Assembly (NCBI RefSeq): GCF_900114645.1
Contig: NZ_FOTR01000015.1
Span: 1 to 64,000 of the forward strand
Length of the DNA stretch: 64,000 nucleotides
Direction: 5' to 3'
From: Gracilibacillus orientalis
GTDB lineage: Bacteria; Bacillota; Bacilli; Bacillales; Amphibacillaceae
The translations under genes and the position numbers were made by a program. Under the pieces are notes generated by a model. The model was not told where the DNA came from. It saw only the letters and a program-made list of their open reading frames with translations, and did not search any database. Positions 55,611-64,000 of the stretch are shown here, piece after piece (position 1 is the first letter of the stretch; each line of letters opens with the position of its first letter).

Positions 55611-55740
55611 ACTAAACAGAATTTTTATTGGTTGGCAGTTTTTTATCTGCAATAAGTTTGTGTAACAGAAAACTATTAGCAATAATTCCGAAAAATCAGT
55701 ATAATGGGAAAGTAAAGTAAACAATCAAGGAGTTTAGATA

Positions 55741-58700
55741 ATGTTGACAACAAGCAGCCAAAGGGTAGATAAGCGACAATTAGCAGACTTATACCGCTTT
55801 TTTGACGAAAAAAATGAAACAATCTATCAAGAGCAAATACTTGATTATTATGCAAAATTACAACAACAAATGTTACATCTTTGTTTTAGTGGGCATTTTT
55901 CAGCAGGAAAATCGACGTTAATCAATCATTTAATGAATGAAGCCTTATTACCTCAAAGCCCCATCCCAACCAGTGCGAATATTGTTGAGATACAAAAGGG
56001 CGATGAAGGAGTCATTGTTCATTTTTTAGATCAGCCTGCTATTAAAATGAAAGCTCTTCCCCCCATGGATCGTCTACATCAATTATGTCGTGATGGAGAT
56101 GAAGTGAAGAAGATAGAAATTTTTAAAAACATGGAAGCATTACCTGAAGGAGTAACATTTATGGATACGCCTGGTATTGATGCTGCCAATGATGCCGATC
56201 GCTTAATGACCGAATCCGCACTCCATCAGGTCGATGTTTTGTTTTATGTGATGGATTATAACCATGTTCAATCAGAGGTAAATGCACGATTTTTGAAACA
56301 AATGGATGAAATGAATAAACCGTATTATGTCATTATTAATCAAATGGATAAACATGATGAAGCAGAAATAACAATTTCTGATTTTAAAGATAGCTTAAAA
56401 CACGTTTTCGAACAATGGGGGATTAGCCCTGAACAAGTCTTTTATACATCCATGTATGACACAGGAAAGGAAATTAATCAATTTAACGAGTTGAGAAAAA
56501 CTATCAATCAGTTAATAACAGCTAATCATCAGAATCTTTTACAAGATACTTTATCGCATGGTACCGAGTACTCTGTTTTTCAAGGCATCCAGGAAAAGCA
56601 AAAACAAATGGATGACAGACTTACTGTTTTAGAGGATGGGATAGACGATATAGTATTACCTGCAGCTTCCTATGAAGAGGTCCAAGATCGTTATCAAACA
56701 TTAGAAGAAAAGAAAAAAAATATAGAAAAAGAATATTCACATGAAGTTGAGCAGACAACGAAAAACGCTCAGCTTGTTCCATATGAAATCCGTGAGAAAG
56801 CGGAGCAGTTGCTACATTCGTTCGATCCAAAATTTAAAGTTGGTCTTTTCCGCAATCGTAAGAAGATAGAATCGGAACGTGATGAACGATTAGCCATGTT
56901 TTACCAGGCAATCAAAGAGAAAGCGGAAGTAAGTTTAGAATGGAAATTAAGGGACAAAATGTCGGAATTTTTAAAACCTTACGTATCCGTTCACTTTTCG
57001 GATCCTATTTTTGAACAACAATTCCAAGCAAATGATTTGGTGAAATTGATGAATGAAGGCGCGACTGTAAATGGTGACTATATTCTTGTCTATACGGATC
57101 AGGTAGCGGCTGCGATAAAGAAAATGTATCGTCAATTTTATAAAAACAAGTGGCATGAATTAAGAGATAGGATTCTATCTCCGGTTGAAGAACAATTAAG
57201 TGAGAAGAAAAGAGAACTGGAGACAATCGAAAGGTATCAGACCATTCAAGCTGAAATGAATCAAATAAAACACGAATTTAATGATTATAAAAATAATGTT
57301 GAATCTATTTTAAGAAAAGAGCTTACTTTTGGTGAAGATGAATTACATGCGATCGAGAAGGAATTGGATGCCAGAATAGTTGATAAAGTGCTGGATATAA
57401 CAGAGATACCACAAAAAGCAGAAGAAACCAAAACGGAAAAACAGTATGATTCACAGCTTAGAAAAGATAACGATACACCATTATATTCATTTAATGAAAC
57501 CATTACTGATGTAGAACAATCAGATCATCTATTCAAAGGGATTAATGGGTTGGGCTCTATTCGCCAAGAAATACTTCGTAAAAAAGAGCGACTGAGTAAC
57601 CGCTCGTTTACGATTGCACTATTTGGTGCCTTTAGTGCGGGAAAATCTTCTTTTGCCAATGCATTAATTGGAGAGAAAGTGTTGCCAGTTTCGCCAAATC
57701 CAACAACAGCTGCTATTAATAAGATTAGTCCGGTAAGGGACAATTATCAGCATAAAGATGTATATGTAGTGATTAAACAAGAGCAAGAACTGTTAGCAGA
57801 CATACAGGAAATTGTCGAAGAAGAATTTCAAAATCTTTCTAAGGTGTATAAATGGATCCAAAAAACCAAATTAGACAGATTAGATATCGCTGATCAACAT
57901 AAGTCATTTCTAACCGCTTTTTACAGTGGTTTTAATGAGATGCAAAGAAGAATTGGAACCGAATATGTCATAGATTTTATTGATTTTCAACGCTATATTC
58001 GTGAAGAAGAGATTGCATGTTTTGTTAAGGAAATGGAGCTTTTTTATGACTGTCCATTAACAGAGAAGCAAATTACATTAGTTGATACACCTGGAGCGGA
58101 CTCGGTTAATGCACGACATACAGATTTAGCATTTTCCTATATCAAAGATGCTGATGCAATCCTGTTCGTTACGTATTATAACCATCCCTTTTCAAAGCCG
58201 GATCAGCAATTTTTAGAACGTCTAGGTAAGGTTAAGGATGCGTTTGAATTAGATAAAATGTTTTTTATTATTAATGCAATTGACTTGGCGAAAGACGAAC
58301 AAGAAGGGCAATTAGTCGTTGATTATGTCCGAAATGAATTACATCAATTTGATATAAAAGACCCGAGAATGTTTTCTGTCTCAAGTAAAAAAGCAATCGA
58401 AGAAAAAAGTGAACGTACTGGATTGCCCCAATTTGAACAATCTTTTTATCGATTTGTAAAAGAAGAATTAACCCAAATGAGTATGCGTTCTATCTATACA
58501 GATATGCATAGAGCAAATGCTCTGGTGACGAACTGGCTGTCAATTATTAATGGAGATCAGGCTGAAAAGGAACGATTAGTCGAGCAAGGTAAAACCAATC
58601 AAAAAGAAATAGAGTCTGTAATCAAAGAACGAGATCATCATTCATATCTCGAACATGTCATTCAAAAATTAACCAAACAAACTTTTTATGCGAAGCAGCG

Positions 58701-59346
58701 CTTTTCCATTCAATTTGTCGATCTATTCAAAGATTATGTTAATCCTGGTGCTATTCAATCGAGTGGACGTAAAGGAAAAAAAGAAGTAGAAACAGCTCTT
58801 GCTGCACTTTGGAAAGCAATAGACACACGTTTAAAGCATGAGTATCAAGCAATTTCGATTCGCTTGGAGCAAAGCTTTAATCAATCGTTACAACAAATGC
58901 GCCAGGATATACAAAATAAAATAAAGCAAGTCGATCTTCAATTTTCGTTATCGGAAGTAGAAGATATTTATTTACCACAAGCAGACTTACATGTAAGACA
59001 AAGAGAAGTAGATAAAAATTTGTTAACTAATTGGGGTAACACTTATAAAGATTCAAAAAGCTTTTTTGCTGGAAATGGTAGAAAAGAGCTTGAAGAATAT
59101 ACTGGCAAGTATTTTGGTGAGACATGGGAAGAAGCTGTTACTAAAATGGAAAAAGATTTAGTGACGTTCTATCAGGAGCAATGGAAGCACCATGATCAAG
59201 TAATTTGGGAACAGTTTTATGGAGAGGTAAATACCTACTATCATCAAGTGATAGCTGGCATCGAAGATCAGGAAGAAAATAAAGAGCAATTGATTGAGAT
59301 AAAAGAGCATTTAGGTCATGTGTTAAACTCAAAACTATCTGGATAA
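55741..59346 (+). CDS. dynA: Double dynamin-like GTPase DynA (YpbR)
   Basis: A 1201-residue protein, the same size as B. subtilis DynA. It consists of two bacterial dynamin halves in one chain: first G1 GHFSAGKSTLINHL near residue 52 with G3 DTPGID and G4 NQMDK; second G1 FGAFSAGKSSFANAL near residue 635 with G3 DTPGAD and G4 INAIDLAKD. Long helical stalks follow each. DynA tethers and fuses membranes without nucleotide and protects against pore-forming phage or antibiotics. AAGGAG precedes the ATG. In B. subtilis it lies elsewhere, so its place next to parC differs. Confidence 0.95.
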   Translation: MLTTSSQRVDKRQLADLYRFFDEKNETIYQEQILDYYAKLQQQMLHLCFSGHFSAGKSTLINHLMNEALLPQSPIPTSANIVEIQKGDEGVIVHFLDQPAIKMKALPPMDRLHQLCRDGDEVKKIEIFKNMEALPEGVTFMDTPGIDAANDADRLMTESALHQVDVLFYVMDYNHVQSEVNARFLKQMDEMNKPYYVIINQMDKHDEAEITISDFKDSLKHVFEQWGISPEQVFYTSMYDTGKEINQFNELRKTINQLITANHQNLLQDTLSHGTEYSVFQGIQEKQKQMDDRLTVLEDGIDDIVLPAASYEEVQDRYQTLEEKKKNIEKEYSHEVEQTTKNAQLVPYEIREKAEQLLHSFDPKFKVGLFRNRKKIESERDERLAMFYQAIKEKAEVSLEWKLRDKMSEFLKPYVSVHFSDPIFEQQFQANDLVKLMNEGATVNGDYILVYTDQVAAAIKKMYRQFYKNKWHELRDRILSPVEEQLSEKKRELETIERYQTIQAEMNQIKHEFNDYKNNVESILRKELTFGEDELHAIEKELDARIVDKVLDITEIPQKAEETKTEKQYDSQLRKDNDTPLYSFNETITDVEQSDHLFKGINGLGSIRQEILRKKERLSNRSFTIALFGAFSAGKSSFANALIGEKVLPVSPNPTTAAINKISPVRDNYQHKDVYVVIKQEQELLADIQEIVEEEFQNLSKVYKWIQKTKLDRLDIADQHKSFLTAFYSGFNEMQRRIGTEYVIDFIDFQRYIREEEIACFVKEMELFYDCPLTEKQITLVDTPGADSVNARHTDLAFSYIKDADAILFVTYYNHPFSKPDQQFLERLGKVKDAFELDKMFFIINAIDLAKDEQEGQLVVDYVRNELHQFDIKDPRMFSVSSKKAIEEKSERTGLPQFEQSFYRFVKEELTQMSMRSIYTDMHRANALVTNWLSIINGDQAEKERLVEQGKTNQKEIESVIKERDHHSYLEHVIQKLTKQTFYAKQRFSIQFVDLFKDYVNPGAIQSSGRKGKKEVETALAALWKAIDTRLKHEYQAISIRLEQSFNQSLQQMRQDIQNKIKQVDLQFSLSEVEDIYLPQADLHVRQREVDKNLLTNWGNTYKDSKSFFAGNGRKELEEYTGKYFGETWEEAVTKMEKDLVTFYQEQWKHHDQVIWEQFYGEVNTYYHQVIAGIEDQEENKEQLIEIKEHLGHVLNSKLSG

Positions 59347-59431
59347 ATAACAACCATACGTTATGAAGTAATCAATCTGCTCCGTCTCATAAAATTATTC
59401 GGAGTTTTACGGACGGAGTAGTACCGTGATA

Positions 59432-59470
59432 AAAAAATGAAGGACAAACAAGCATTTGTCCTTCATTTTT
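59432..59470. terminator. Bidirectional terminator between dynA and hisJ
   Basis: AAAAATGAAGGACAAA / TTTGTCCTTCATTTTT around CAAGCA. Confidence 0.92.
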
Positions 59471-59472
59471 CA

Positions 59473-60279
59473 CTATCTATTAACGTTTAGTTGATCAAAT
59501 CCACGTGCAATGGTATTAGATACATGACTATCGGAACCGGGTTTCCAATTGATTCCCTTTTGTATCGCTTTTTCGAGAATCGGAAGTGGTGGATATAGTT
59601 CCTGACAGTCTTCTTTATACAGACCAGCCGTGTTAACATCTAATTCTAATTGTTGCTTTTGTATTAGATTAAGCAATCGTTCTATCGTAACATTATAACT
59701 TTGATCAACAGCATATTTGCGTTGATATTTGTGAATTAAAGTTAGGTGACCGATTCGATTTGGCTTATAAGGTCCAAGGTCAGAAATAATGGCCTTTTCC
59801 ATCGTTCGGTAATATTTATCGTAGACTGCTTCAACACTGCCAAATAACTGAATGATCCGAGCAAATTCATCACTGCTGAAATCCAGGCAAACATAGTTAT
59901 AATCAGGTGTTCTTAGCATATGTACAGATAAAATAGCATCATCGATATAGTGACCATATTGATCAAGAAATGAAGTAGTAGCATCTTCATATCCTTCAAT
60001 ATAATCGACTTCAAAGCCTACATTAATTTTTATTTTTGATTGATATTGCTTTTTGGCATTCTCAATAAGCTGAATATAATAATCAAGATCTTCCCATGAC
60101 ATTGCACTGTCTTGATCAGGGGTTGGATCACTGAAATCTACCGGCAATGGCGCATGCTCGGTAAAGCTCAACTCTTTTAAACCTTTTTCAATGGCTTGTT
60201 CTATGTACGTTTCGATACTATCATTTGAGCCATGTGGGCAGAAGGGGGAATGTACGTGATAATCTCCTTCCATGTTCAT
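59473..60279 (-). CDS. hisJ: Histidinol-phosphatase, PHP family
   Basis: A 268-residue PHP-type phosphatase, step 8 of histidine synthesis. Metal ligands are in DYHVHSPFCPHG, SFTEHAP, VGFEVDYI, LSVHM, RIGHL and GSDSHV. It starts at ATG with GGAGATGTC upstream and is divergent from the his operon 172 bases away, so both may share control. Gram-positives use this HisJ/HisK type in place of the HisB N-terminal phosphatase; the HisB here lacks such a domain, which fits. Confidence 0.93.
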   Translation of the reverse strand: MNMEGDYHVHSPFCPHGSNDSIETYIEQAIEKGLKELSFTEHAPLPVDFSDPTPDQDSAMSWEDLDYYIQLIENAKKQYQSKIKINVGFEVDYIEGYEDATTSFLDQYGHYIDDAILSVHMLRTPDYNYVCLDFSSDEFARIIQLFGSVEAVYDKYYRTMEKAIISDLGPYKPNRIGHLTLIHKYQRKYAVDQSYNVTIERLLNLIQKQQLELDVNTAGLYKEDCQELYPPLPILEKAIQKGINWKPGSDSHVSNTIARGFDQLNVNR

Positions 60280-60451
60280 TCAAGACATCTCCTTATGTAA
60301 ATAGGTTTAATTCTTATTGTATACAGAATTCACAAAAATGAAAAGTGATGATTGACATAAATGAAAAAAGTATGCTAATGTAAGATTTATAATAGACACT
60401 TTATCACGGTAGAGTGGTAAATCGATAAAGCAGAATTAGGATGTGAACGAT

Positions 60452-61576
60452 ATGTTTTTACCAGCAGGAAGTCAAGACGAAACAGGTATTCAAATCTCCA
60501 ACCGGCTACGGGCATCAGAGATTTTCAGACGAGTCACTCAAAAACGAGATTTCCAGCAAATTTCAACTCCGGTAGTGGAATATGCTCATACATTTACCAA
60601 TGAAGTAGCAGGTATGGATTTACATTCCATGTTGAAATGGTTTAATGGTGAAGGGGAGATTGAAGTACTAAGGCCGGACTGGACTGCAGCAATTGCACGA
60701 GCAATCGCTGGACAGCATCCATCCAAACAAAAGTGGTCATATCAGGGTAGTGTGTTTCGCTTTGATAAAGAAGATACCGAGAATAGACAGGCCGGTATTG
60801 AGATCGTTCATGCCGATCGATTTTTCGGGGAGGCAGAGAGTTTGCTTACCGCTGTGACGTATTTAAATAATATAAACATTCATTCTTATGTGATAGAACT
60901 TGGACATACTGGAATTTTTGATGCATTGATTGCACCATTTACTTTTAATAAAGATGACGAAGAAGAATTATTGAAAGCAATGCATGATAAACGATCAGAT
61001 CTTGTCGAAGAAATTGTGGGGAAATCAGGAAATTCAGAACTTGTGAAACCTTTACTTGCGTTAATTGATGCATATGGTTCGCGTGATATTATTGACCAGT
61101 ATCGAAAGCGTTGGGCGGATCGTGAAGATTTAACTGAAATTCTAACCCATATCGAAAAGCTAATTGATTTACTTGAAGCTTCTGGTGTAACAGAAGTTAT
61201 AGTAGATCTTGGTCGTGTCAAGAACCTGCCGTATTATGATGGCATTATGTTTAGAGGTTTTCTGACAAATGACGGATCTACTTGCTTCTCTGGTGGCAGA
61301 TATGACCGTCTCTATCAACAATTTGAACAAACAACATCGGCAGTAGGTCTTGCTTTTGATGTTGATGAGTTAGCGAAACATATGGAACCAGAACAAGAAC
61401 CTGAAAAAATTTGTATCATTGCTTCTCCGGAAACACATGCGATTGCTGAAAAATTTCGCATGGAAATGGAGGAACAAGTAGTCGATATCCAATACGAGTT
61501 AAAGAATCAAACAACCTATCATCAAATTTTCCAAGTGGTAGAGGAGAACAGTCAGTATAAGGTGGTTGAAAAATGA
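60452..61576 (+). CDS. hisZ: ATP phosphoribosyltransferase regulatory subunit HisZ
   Basis: A 374-residue histidyl-tRNA synthetase-like paralogue that activates the short form of HisG. It has class II motif 2-like FRFDKEDTENRQAGIEIVHA and RFFGEAESL, and a motif 3-like region CFSGGRYDRLYQQF. ATG 60452 is chosen; a GTG nine bases upstream is possible. The upstream region has CTTTATC / GATAAAG flanking the interval 60399-60430, but no T-box. First gene of the operon, overlapping hisG by four bases. Confidence 0.94.
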   Translation: MFLPAGSQDETGIQISNRLRASEIFRRVTQKRDFQQISTPVVEYAHTFTNEVAGMDLHSMLKWFNGEGEIEVLRPDWTAAIARAIAGQHPSKQKWSYQGSVFRFDKEDTENRQAGIEIVHADRFFGEAESLLTAVTYLNNINIHSYVIELGHTGIFDALIAPFTFNKDDEEELLKAMHDKRSDLVEEIVGKSGNSELVKPLLALIDAYGSRDIIDQYRKRWADREDLTEILTHIEKLIDLLEASGVTEVIVDLGRVKNLPYYDGIMFRGFLTNDGSTCFSGGRYDRLYQQFEQTTSAVGLAFDVDELAKHMEPEQEPEKICIIASPETHAIAEKFRMEMEEQVVDIQYELKNQTTYHQIFQVVEENSQYKVVEK

Positions 61577-62193
61577 AACCAGTAATCGCACTAACAAAAG
61601 GACGACTGGAAAAACAATTTTTGAAATTTTTCGAAGGTTTAGGATATGATGTCGAAGCCTTATTAAAAAAAGGAAGAAAGCTTCAAATTGAAACGAGGGA
61701 ATTTTCCTTCTTTTTTGCAAAAGGGGTTGACGTTACAACTTATGTAGAAAACGGTATAGCAGATATTGGTGTTGTCGGTGGAGATATTTTGATTGAACAC
61801 CAACCTGATGTTTTTAATCTATTTCCGTTACCATTTGGTCATTGTCGGATGGCACTTGCCATGAAACAAGATTATCAGTGGCCAGATCAGAAGAAGCGTA
61901 TTGCCAGTACATTTACCAATATTACCAAATCATATTTTAAAGAAAAGGGTGAGTCGGTAGATATCATTAAGCTGGAAGGATCTGTCGAGTTGGCACCAAT
62001 TTTAGGGCTGGCTGATGCGATTGTCGATATTGTGGAAACAGGAACGACACTAAAAGAAAATGGCCTTGTAATAGAAGATGAATTTTTGTCGTTTAGTGCG
62101 AGATTAATTGCCAATCGTTCATCACTGAAAATTAAACGAGATCAATTAGTTCCTGTTATTGAACGGTTTAAGGAAGGAGCGAGAAACGTATGA
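61573..62193 (+). CDS. hisG: ATP phosphoribosyltransferase catalytic subunit, short form
   Basis: A 206-residue enzyme condensing ATP and PRPP, the first histidine step. The short HisG form lacks the C-terminal regulatory domain and needs HisZ, which is encoded just upstream. Motifs: ALTKGRLEKQ, DIGVVGGDILIE and the PRPP loop VDIVETGTTLKENGL. ATGA overlaps on both sides indicate tight coupling. Confidence 0.97.
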   Translation: MKPVIALTKGRLEKQFLKFFEGLGYDVEALLKKGRKLQIETREFSFFFAKGVDVTTYVENGIADIGVVGGDILIEHQPDVFNLFPLPFGHCRMALAMKQDYQWPDQKKRIASTFTNITKSYFKEKGESVDIIKLEGSVELAPILGLADAIVDIVETGTTLKENGLVIEDEFLSFSARLIANRSSLKIKRDQLVPVIERFKEGARNV

Positions 62194-63476
62194 TTCCCTT
62201 ATTATCGACTGAGGAATTTTTAGCGAAAGTAGCACCCGAAAAAACAAATAGTTACGAACAACAAAAATTTTTACAAGCTGCAAGTAACATTATTGCCGAT
62301 GTACAAGAAGGCGGTGATCAAGCGGTTCGCTCGTATATCGAGAAATTCGATGGAAAAGCGCCGGAAACATTTCTTGTATCAAAAGAAGAGCGAAAAGCAG
62401 CATGGGACAAAGTGGAAGATGAAGTGATACAAGCATTACAACATGCAGCCGATAACATTCGTGATTTTCATCGAAAGCAATTAAATAATTCTCGGATGAT
62501 GCAGGCAGATGAAGATGTGATCTCAGGTCAACTATATCGCCCCATCGATCGTGTAGGTATTTATGTACCTGGTGGAACAGCAGTATATCCTTCGTCTGTT
62601 CTAATGAATGCTATTCCAGCTGTCCTTGCTGGCGTTGAAGGAGTATATATGACCACACCTGTTAAGGATGGTGAAGAACTCGCACCGATTTTAGCTGTTG
62701 CCGCTGATATAGCTGGTGTAACGAATATTTACCGTGTTGGTGGGGTGCAAGCTATTGCAGCACTTGCTTATGGTACAGATTCAATTCCAAAAGTAGATAA
62801 AATTGTCGGTCCAGGTAATGCCTATGTAGCGGCGGCAAAAAAATTAGTCTATGGTGACGTTGGCATTGATATGATCGCTGGTCCTAGTGAGGTTGCAATT
62901 ATCGCCGATGAATCAGCAAATCCTGTTTTTGTTGCAGCTGATCTGATCGCACAGGCTGAGCATGACACGAATGCACGTGCTTTTCTCATGACAACATCTC
63001 AAGCATTAGCAGATGCCGTTAATCAAGAATTAGTCAAACAATGCAAAGTATTACCTCGTAAAGAGATCGCAACTACTTCTTTACAAAAAAAAGGAGCTTG
63101 TATAGTGGTGGGAACCTTAGCAGAAGCATTTGATGTAGCTAACAGAATTGCACCAGAACATTTGGAAATTCAAGTAAAAGATCCTTTAAGCTATTTAAGC
63201 AAAGTAAGACATGCTGGATCAGTATTTTTAGGTCATTATACGCCAGAAGCTTTAGGCGATTATTTTGCAGGACCTAACCACGTATTACCAACATCTGGTA
63301 CAGCAAGATTTTCATCCGGTTTATCAGTCGATGATTTTGTCAAGAAAACTACCTATCTCTATTATACCGAAGAAGCTTTGCGAGAAGCTGGGGACGATGT
63401 GATTAGACTAGCAAATCAAGAACAGCTAGATGGACATGGACTTGCGGTAAGCAAACGTTTGGAGGAGAAAGAATGA
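62190..63476 (+). CDS. hisD: Histidinol dehydrogenase
   Basis: A 428-residue zinc enzyme oxidising histidinol to histidine in two NAD-dependent steps. Signature regions include [15 protein letters not shown]-like [47 protein letters not shown] and the C-terminal [20 protein letters not shown]. Overlaps hisG and hisB by four bases each. Confidence 0.98.
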   Translation: MIPLLSTEEFLAKVAPEKTNSYEQQKFLQAASNIIADVQEGGDQAVRSYIEKFDGKAPETFLVSKEERKAAWDKVEDEVIQALQHAADNIRDFHRKQLNNSRMMQADEDVISGQLYRPIDRVGIYVPGGTAVYPSSVLMNAIPAVLAGVEGVYMTTPVKDGEELAPILAVAADIAGVTNIYRVGGVQAIAALAYGTDSIPKVDKIVGPGNAYVAAAKKLVYGDVGIDMIAGPSEVAIIADESANPVFVAADLIAQAEHDTNARAFLMTTSQALADAVNQELVKQCKVLPRKEIATTSLQKKGACIVVGTLAEAFDVANRIAPEHLEIQVKDPLSYLSKVRHAGSVFLGHYTPEALGDYFAGPNHVLPTSGTARFSSGLSVDDFVKKTTYLYYTEEALREAGDDVIRLANQEQLDGHGLAVSKRLEEKE

Positions 63477-64000
63477 GAACAGCTAGTAAAAAAAGAGAAA
63501 CATTAGAAACACAAATTGAAGTTTCCGTGAACTTAGATGACCCGAATGAAGTAAGTATTGAAACGGGTGTGGGTTTTTTTGACCATATGTTAGAAGCATT
63601 TGCCCGACACGGCCGAATCGGACTTGTCGTTAACGCTACCGGTGACTTACATATCGATAGTCATCATACTGTGGAAGATGTTGGCATAGTGTTAGGTCAA
63701 TTAATCAAGGAGGCACTTGGTGATAAAAATTCAATCAATCGTTTTGGAAGTGCTTATGTACCAATGGATGAAGCGTTAGGATTTGTTGCCTTGGACATTA
63801 GTGGCCGACCTTTTCTCGTATTTGATGCGGAATTTTCCAATGAAAAACTCGGTAATTTCGATACGGAATTAGTCCAGGAATTTTTACAGGCTTTCGCTTT
63901 CCAGTCTGCGATTACTTTACACGCGAAAGTATTGTATGGACACAATACCCATCATAAAATTGAGGCAATTTTTAAAGCACTGGGACGTGCATTGGGAGAA
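63473..64000 (+). CDS. hisB: Imidazoleglycerol-phosphate dehydratase, cut by the window edge
   Basis: The first 176 residues of the monofunctional HisB. Metal-binding and catalytic motifs are [34 protein letters not shown] and, at the right edge, [21 protein letters not shown] 63473 follows GGAGGAGAAAG and overlaps the hisD stop. It continues beyond base 64000; only about 18 residues should be missing. It lacks an N-terminal phosphatase, which HisJ provides. Confidence 0.97.
   Translation, partial: MRTASKKRETLETQIEVSVNLDDPNEVSIETGVGFFDHMLEAFARHGRIGLVVNATGDLHIDSHHTVEDVGIVLGQLIKEALGDKNSINRFGSAYVPMDEALGFVALDISGRPFLVFDAEFSNEKLGNFDTELVQEFLQAFAFQSAITLHAKVLYGHNTHHKIEAIFKALGRALGE

Larger units (their letters stand above)
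55004..55740. other. 737-bp non-coding region between parC and dynA
   Basis: Holds two hairpins, then two GC-rich segments of an intergenic repeat type in roughly inverted orientation (about 55262-55395 and 55500-55610), then the AT-rich dynA promoter region. No gene is supported. Confidence 0.7.

Noticed and set aside
60399-60430. Possible T-box or riboswitch before hisZ
   Set aside because: Only a short inverted repeat is present; no specifier loop or T-box consensus is seen in the 172-base gap.

Overview
The window reads as one contiguous chromosomal segment of a low-GC, endospore-forming member of the Bacillaceae, most like the moderately halophilic/halotolerant genera (Gracilibacillus, Virgibacillus, Oceanobacillus or Amphibacillus type). 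The grounds are spore genes (spoVS, cotE, a YjcZ-type peptide), B. subtilis-like gene order and strong AGGAGG ribosome binding sites. The genus is an inference. I see no rRNA or tRNA genes and no CRISPR array.

Backbone, left part (1-19362): a DUF378 membrane protein, ymdB, spoVS, an M19 dipeptidase, miaB, ricA (ymcA), then an inserted vanR/vanS/vanY-like cassette, then cotE, mutS, mutL, miaA, hfq, hflX, ynbB, glnR and glnA. It covers RNA processing and tRNA modification, spore coat assembly, mismatch repair and nitrogen control. A consensus GlnR operator precedes glnRA.

Accessory region (19310-33450): this is the interesting part. A 53-bp near-perfect copy of the 3' end of glnA recurs at 28691-28743, and arrays of a CACCCACGA repeat lie beside both copies. 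This marks attL and attR of an element that integrated into the end of glnA. Inside are a wrecked integrase fused in frame to the start of a phage head-tail connector protein, a tail gene with a premature stop, small phage genes, a holin and an endolysin. Cargo follows: a strikingly GC-rich DUF899 gene, a phenolic acid decarboxylase (padC), a small Cys-containing peptide, a ferritin-like protein, the decayed end of a Tn7-like transposon with a broken tnsA, and an acetyltransferase. Beyond attR lie debris of a second, related element (att-like arm repeats, a second padC, dead fragments of the DUF378 gene and of the endolysin), a zinc-ribbon/helix-hairpin-helix protein, a frameshifted lipoprotein, another lipoprotein, a spore-type peptide and an unplaced protein.

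Five complete hairpins in 25.6-30.5 kb, and half of a sixth at base 1, have different stems but nearly the same GTGGAA loop. They end the minus-strand cargo genes and are the best candidate here for an undescribed, structurally constrained element.

Backbone, right part (33450-64000): lexA is divergent from an SOS unit in which yneA is replaced by a 31-residue membrane peptide, followed by yneB and ynzC. Then come tkt, yneF, ccdA, an orphan mrpB, yneK, a PAS histidine kinase, aconitase, a ResA/YneN-type thioredoxin, a tandem-AAA ATPase, yneP, yneQ, yidD, folE2, plsY, yneT, parE, parC, the double dynamin dynA, the histidinol phosphatase hisJ (minus strand) and the start of the histidine operon hisZ-hisG-hisD-hisB, which runs off the right edge.
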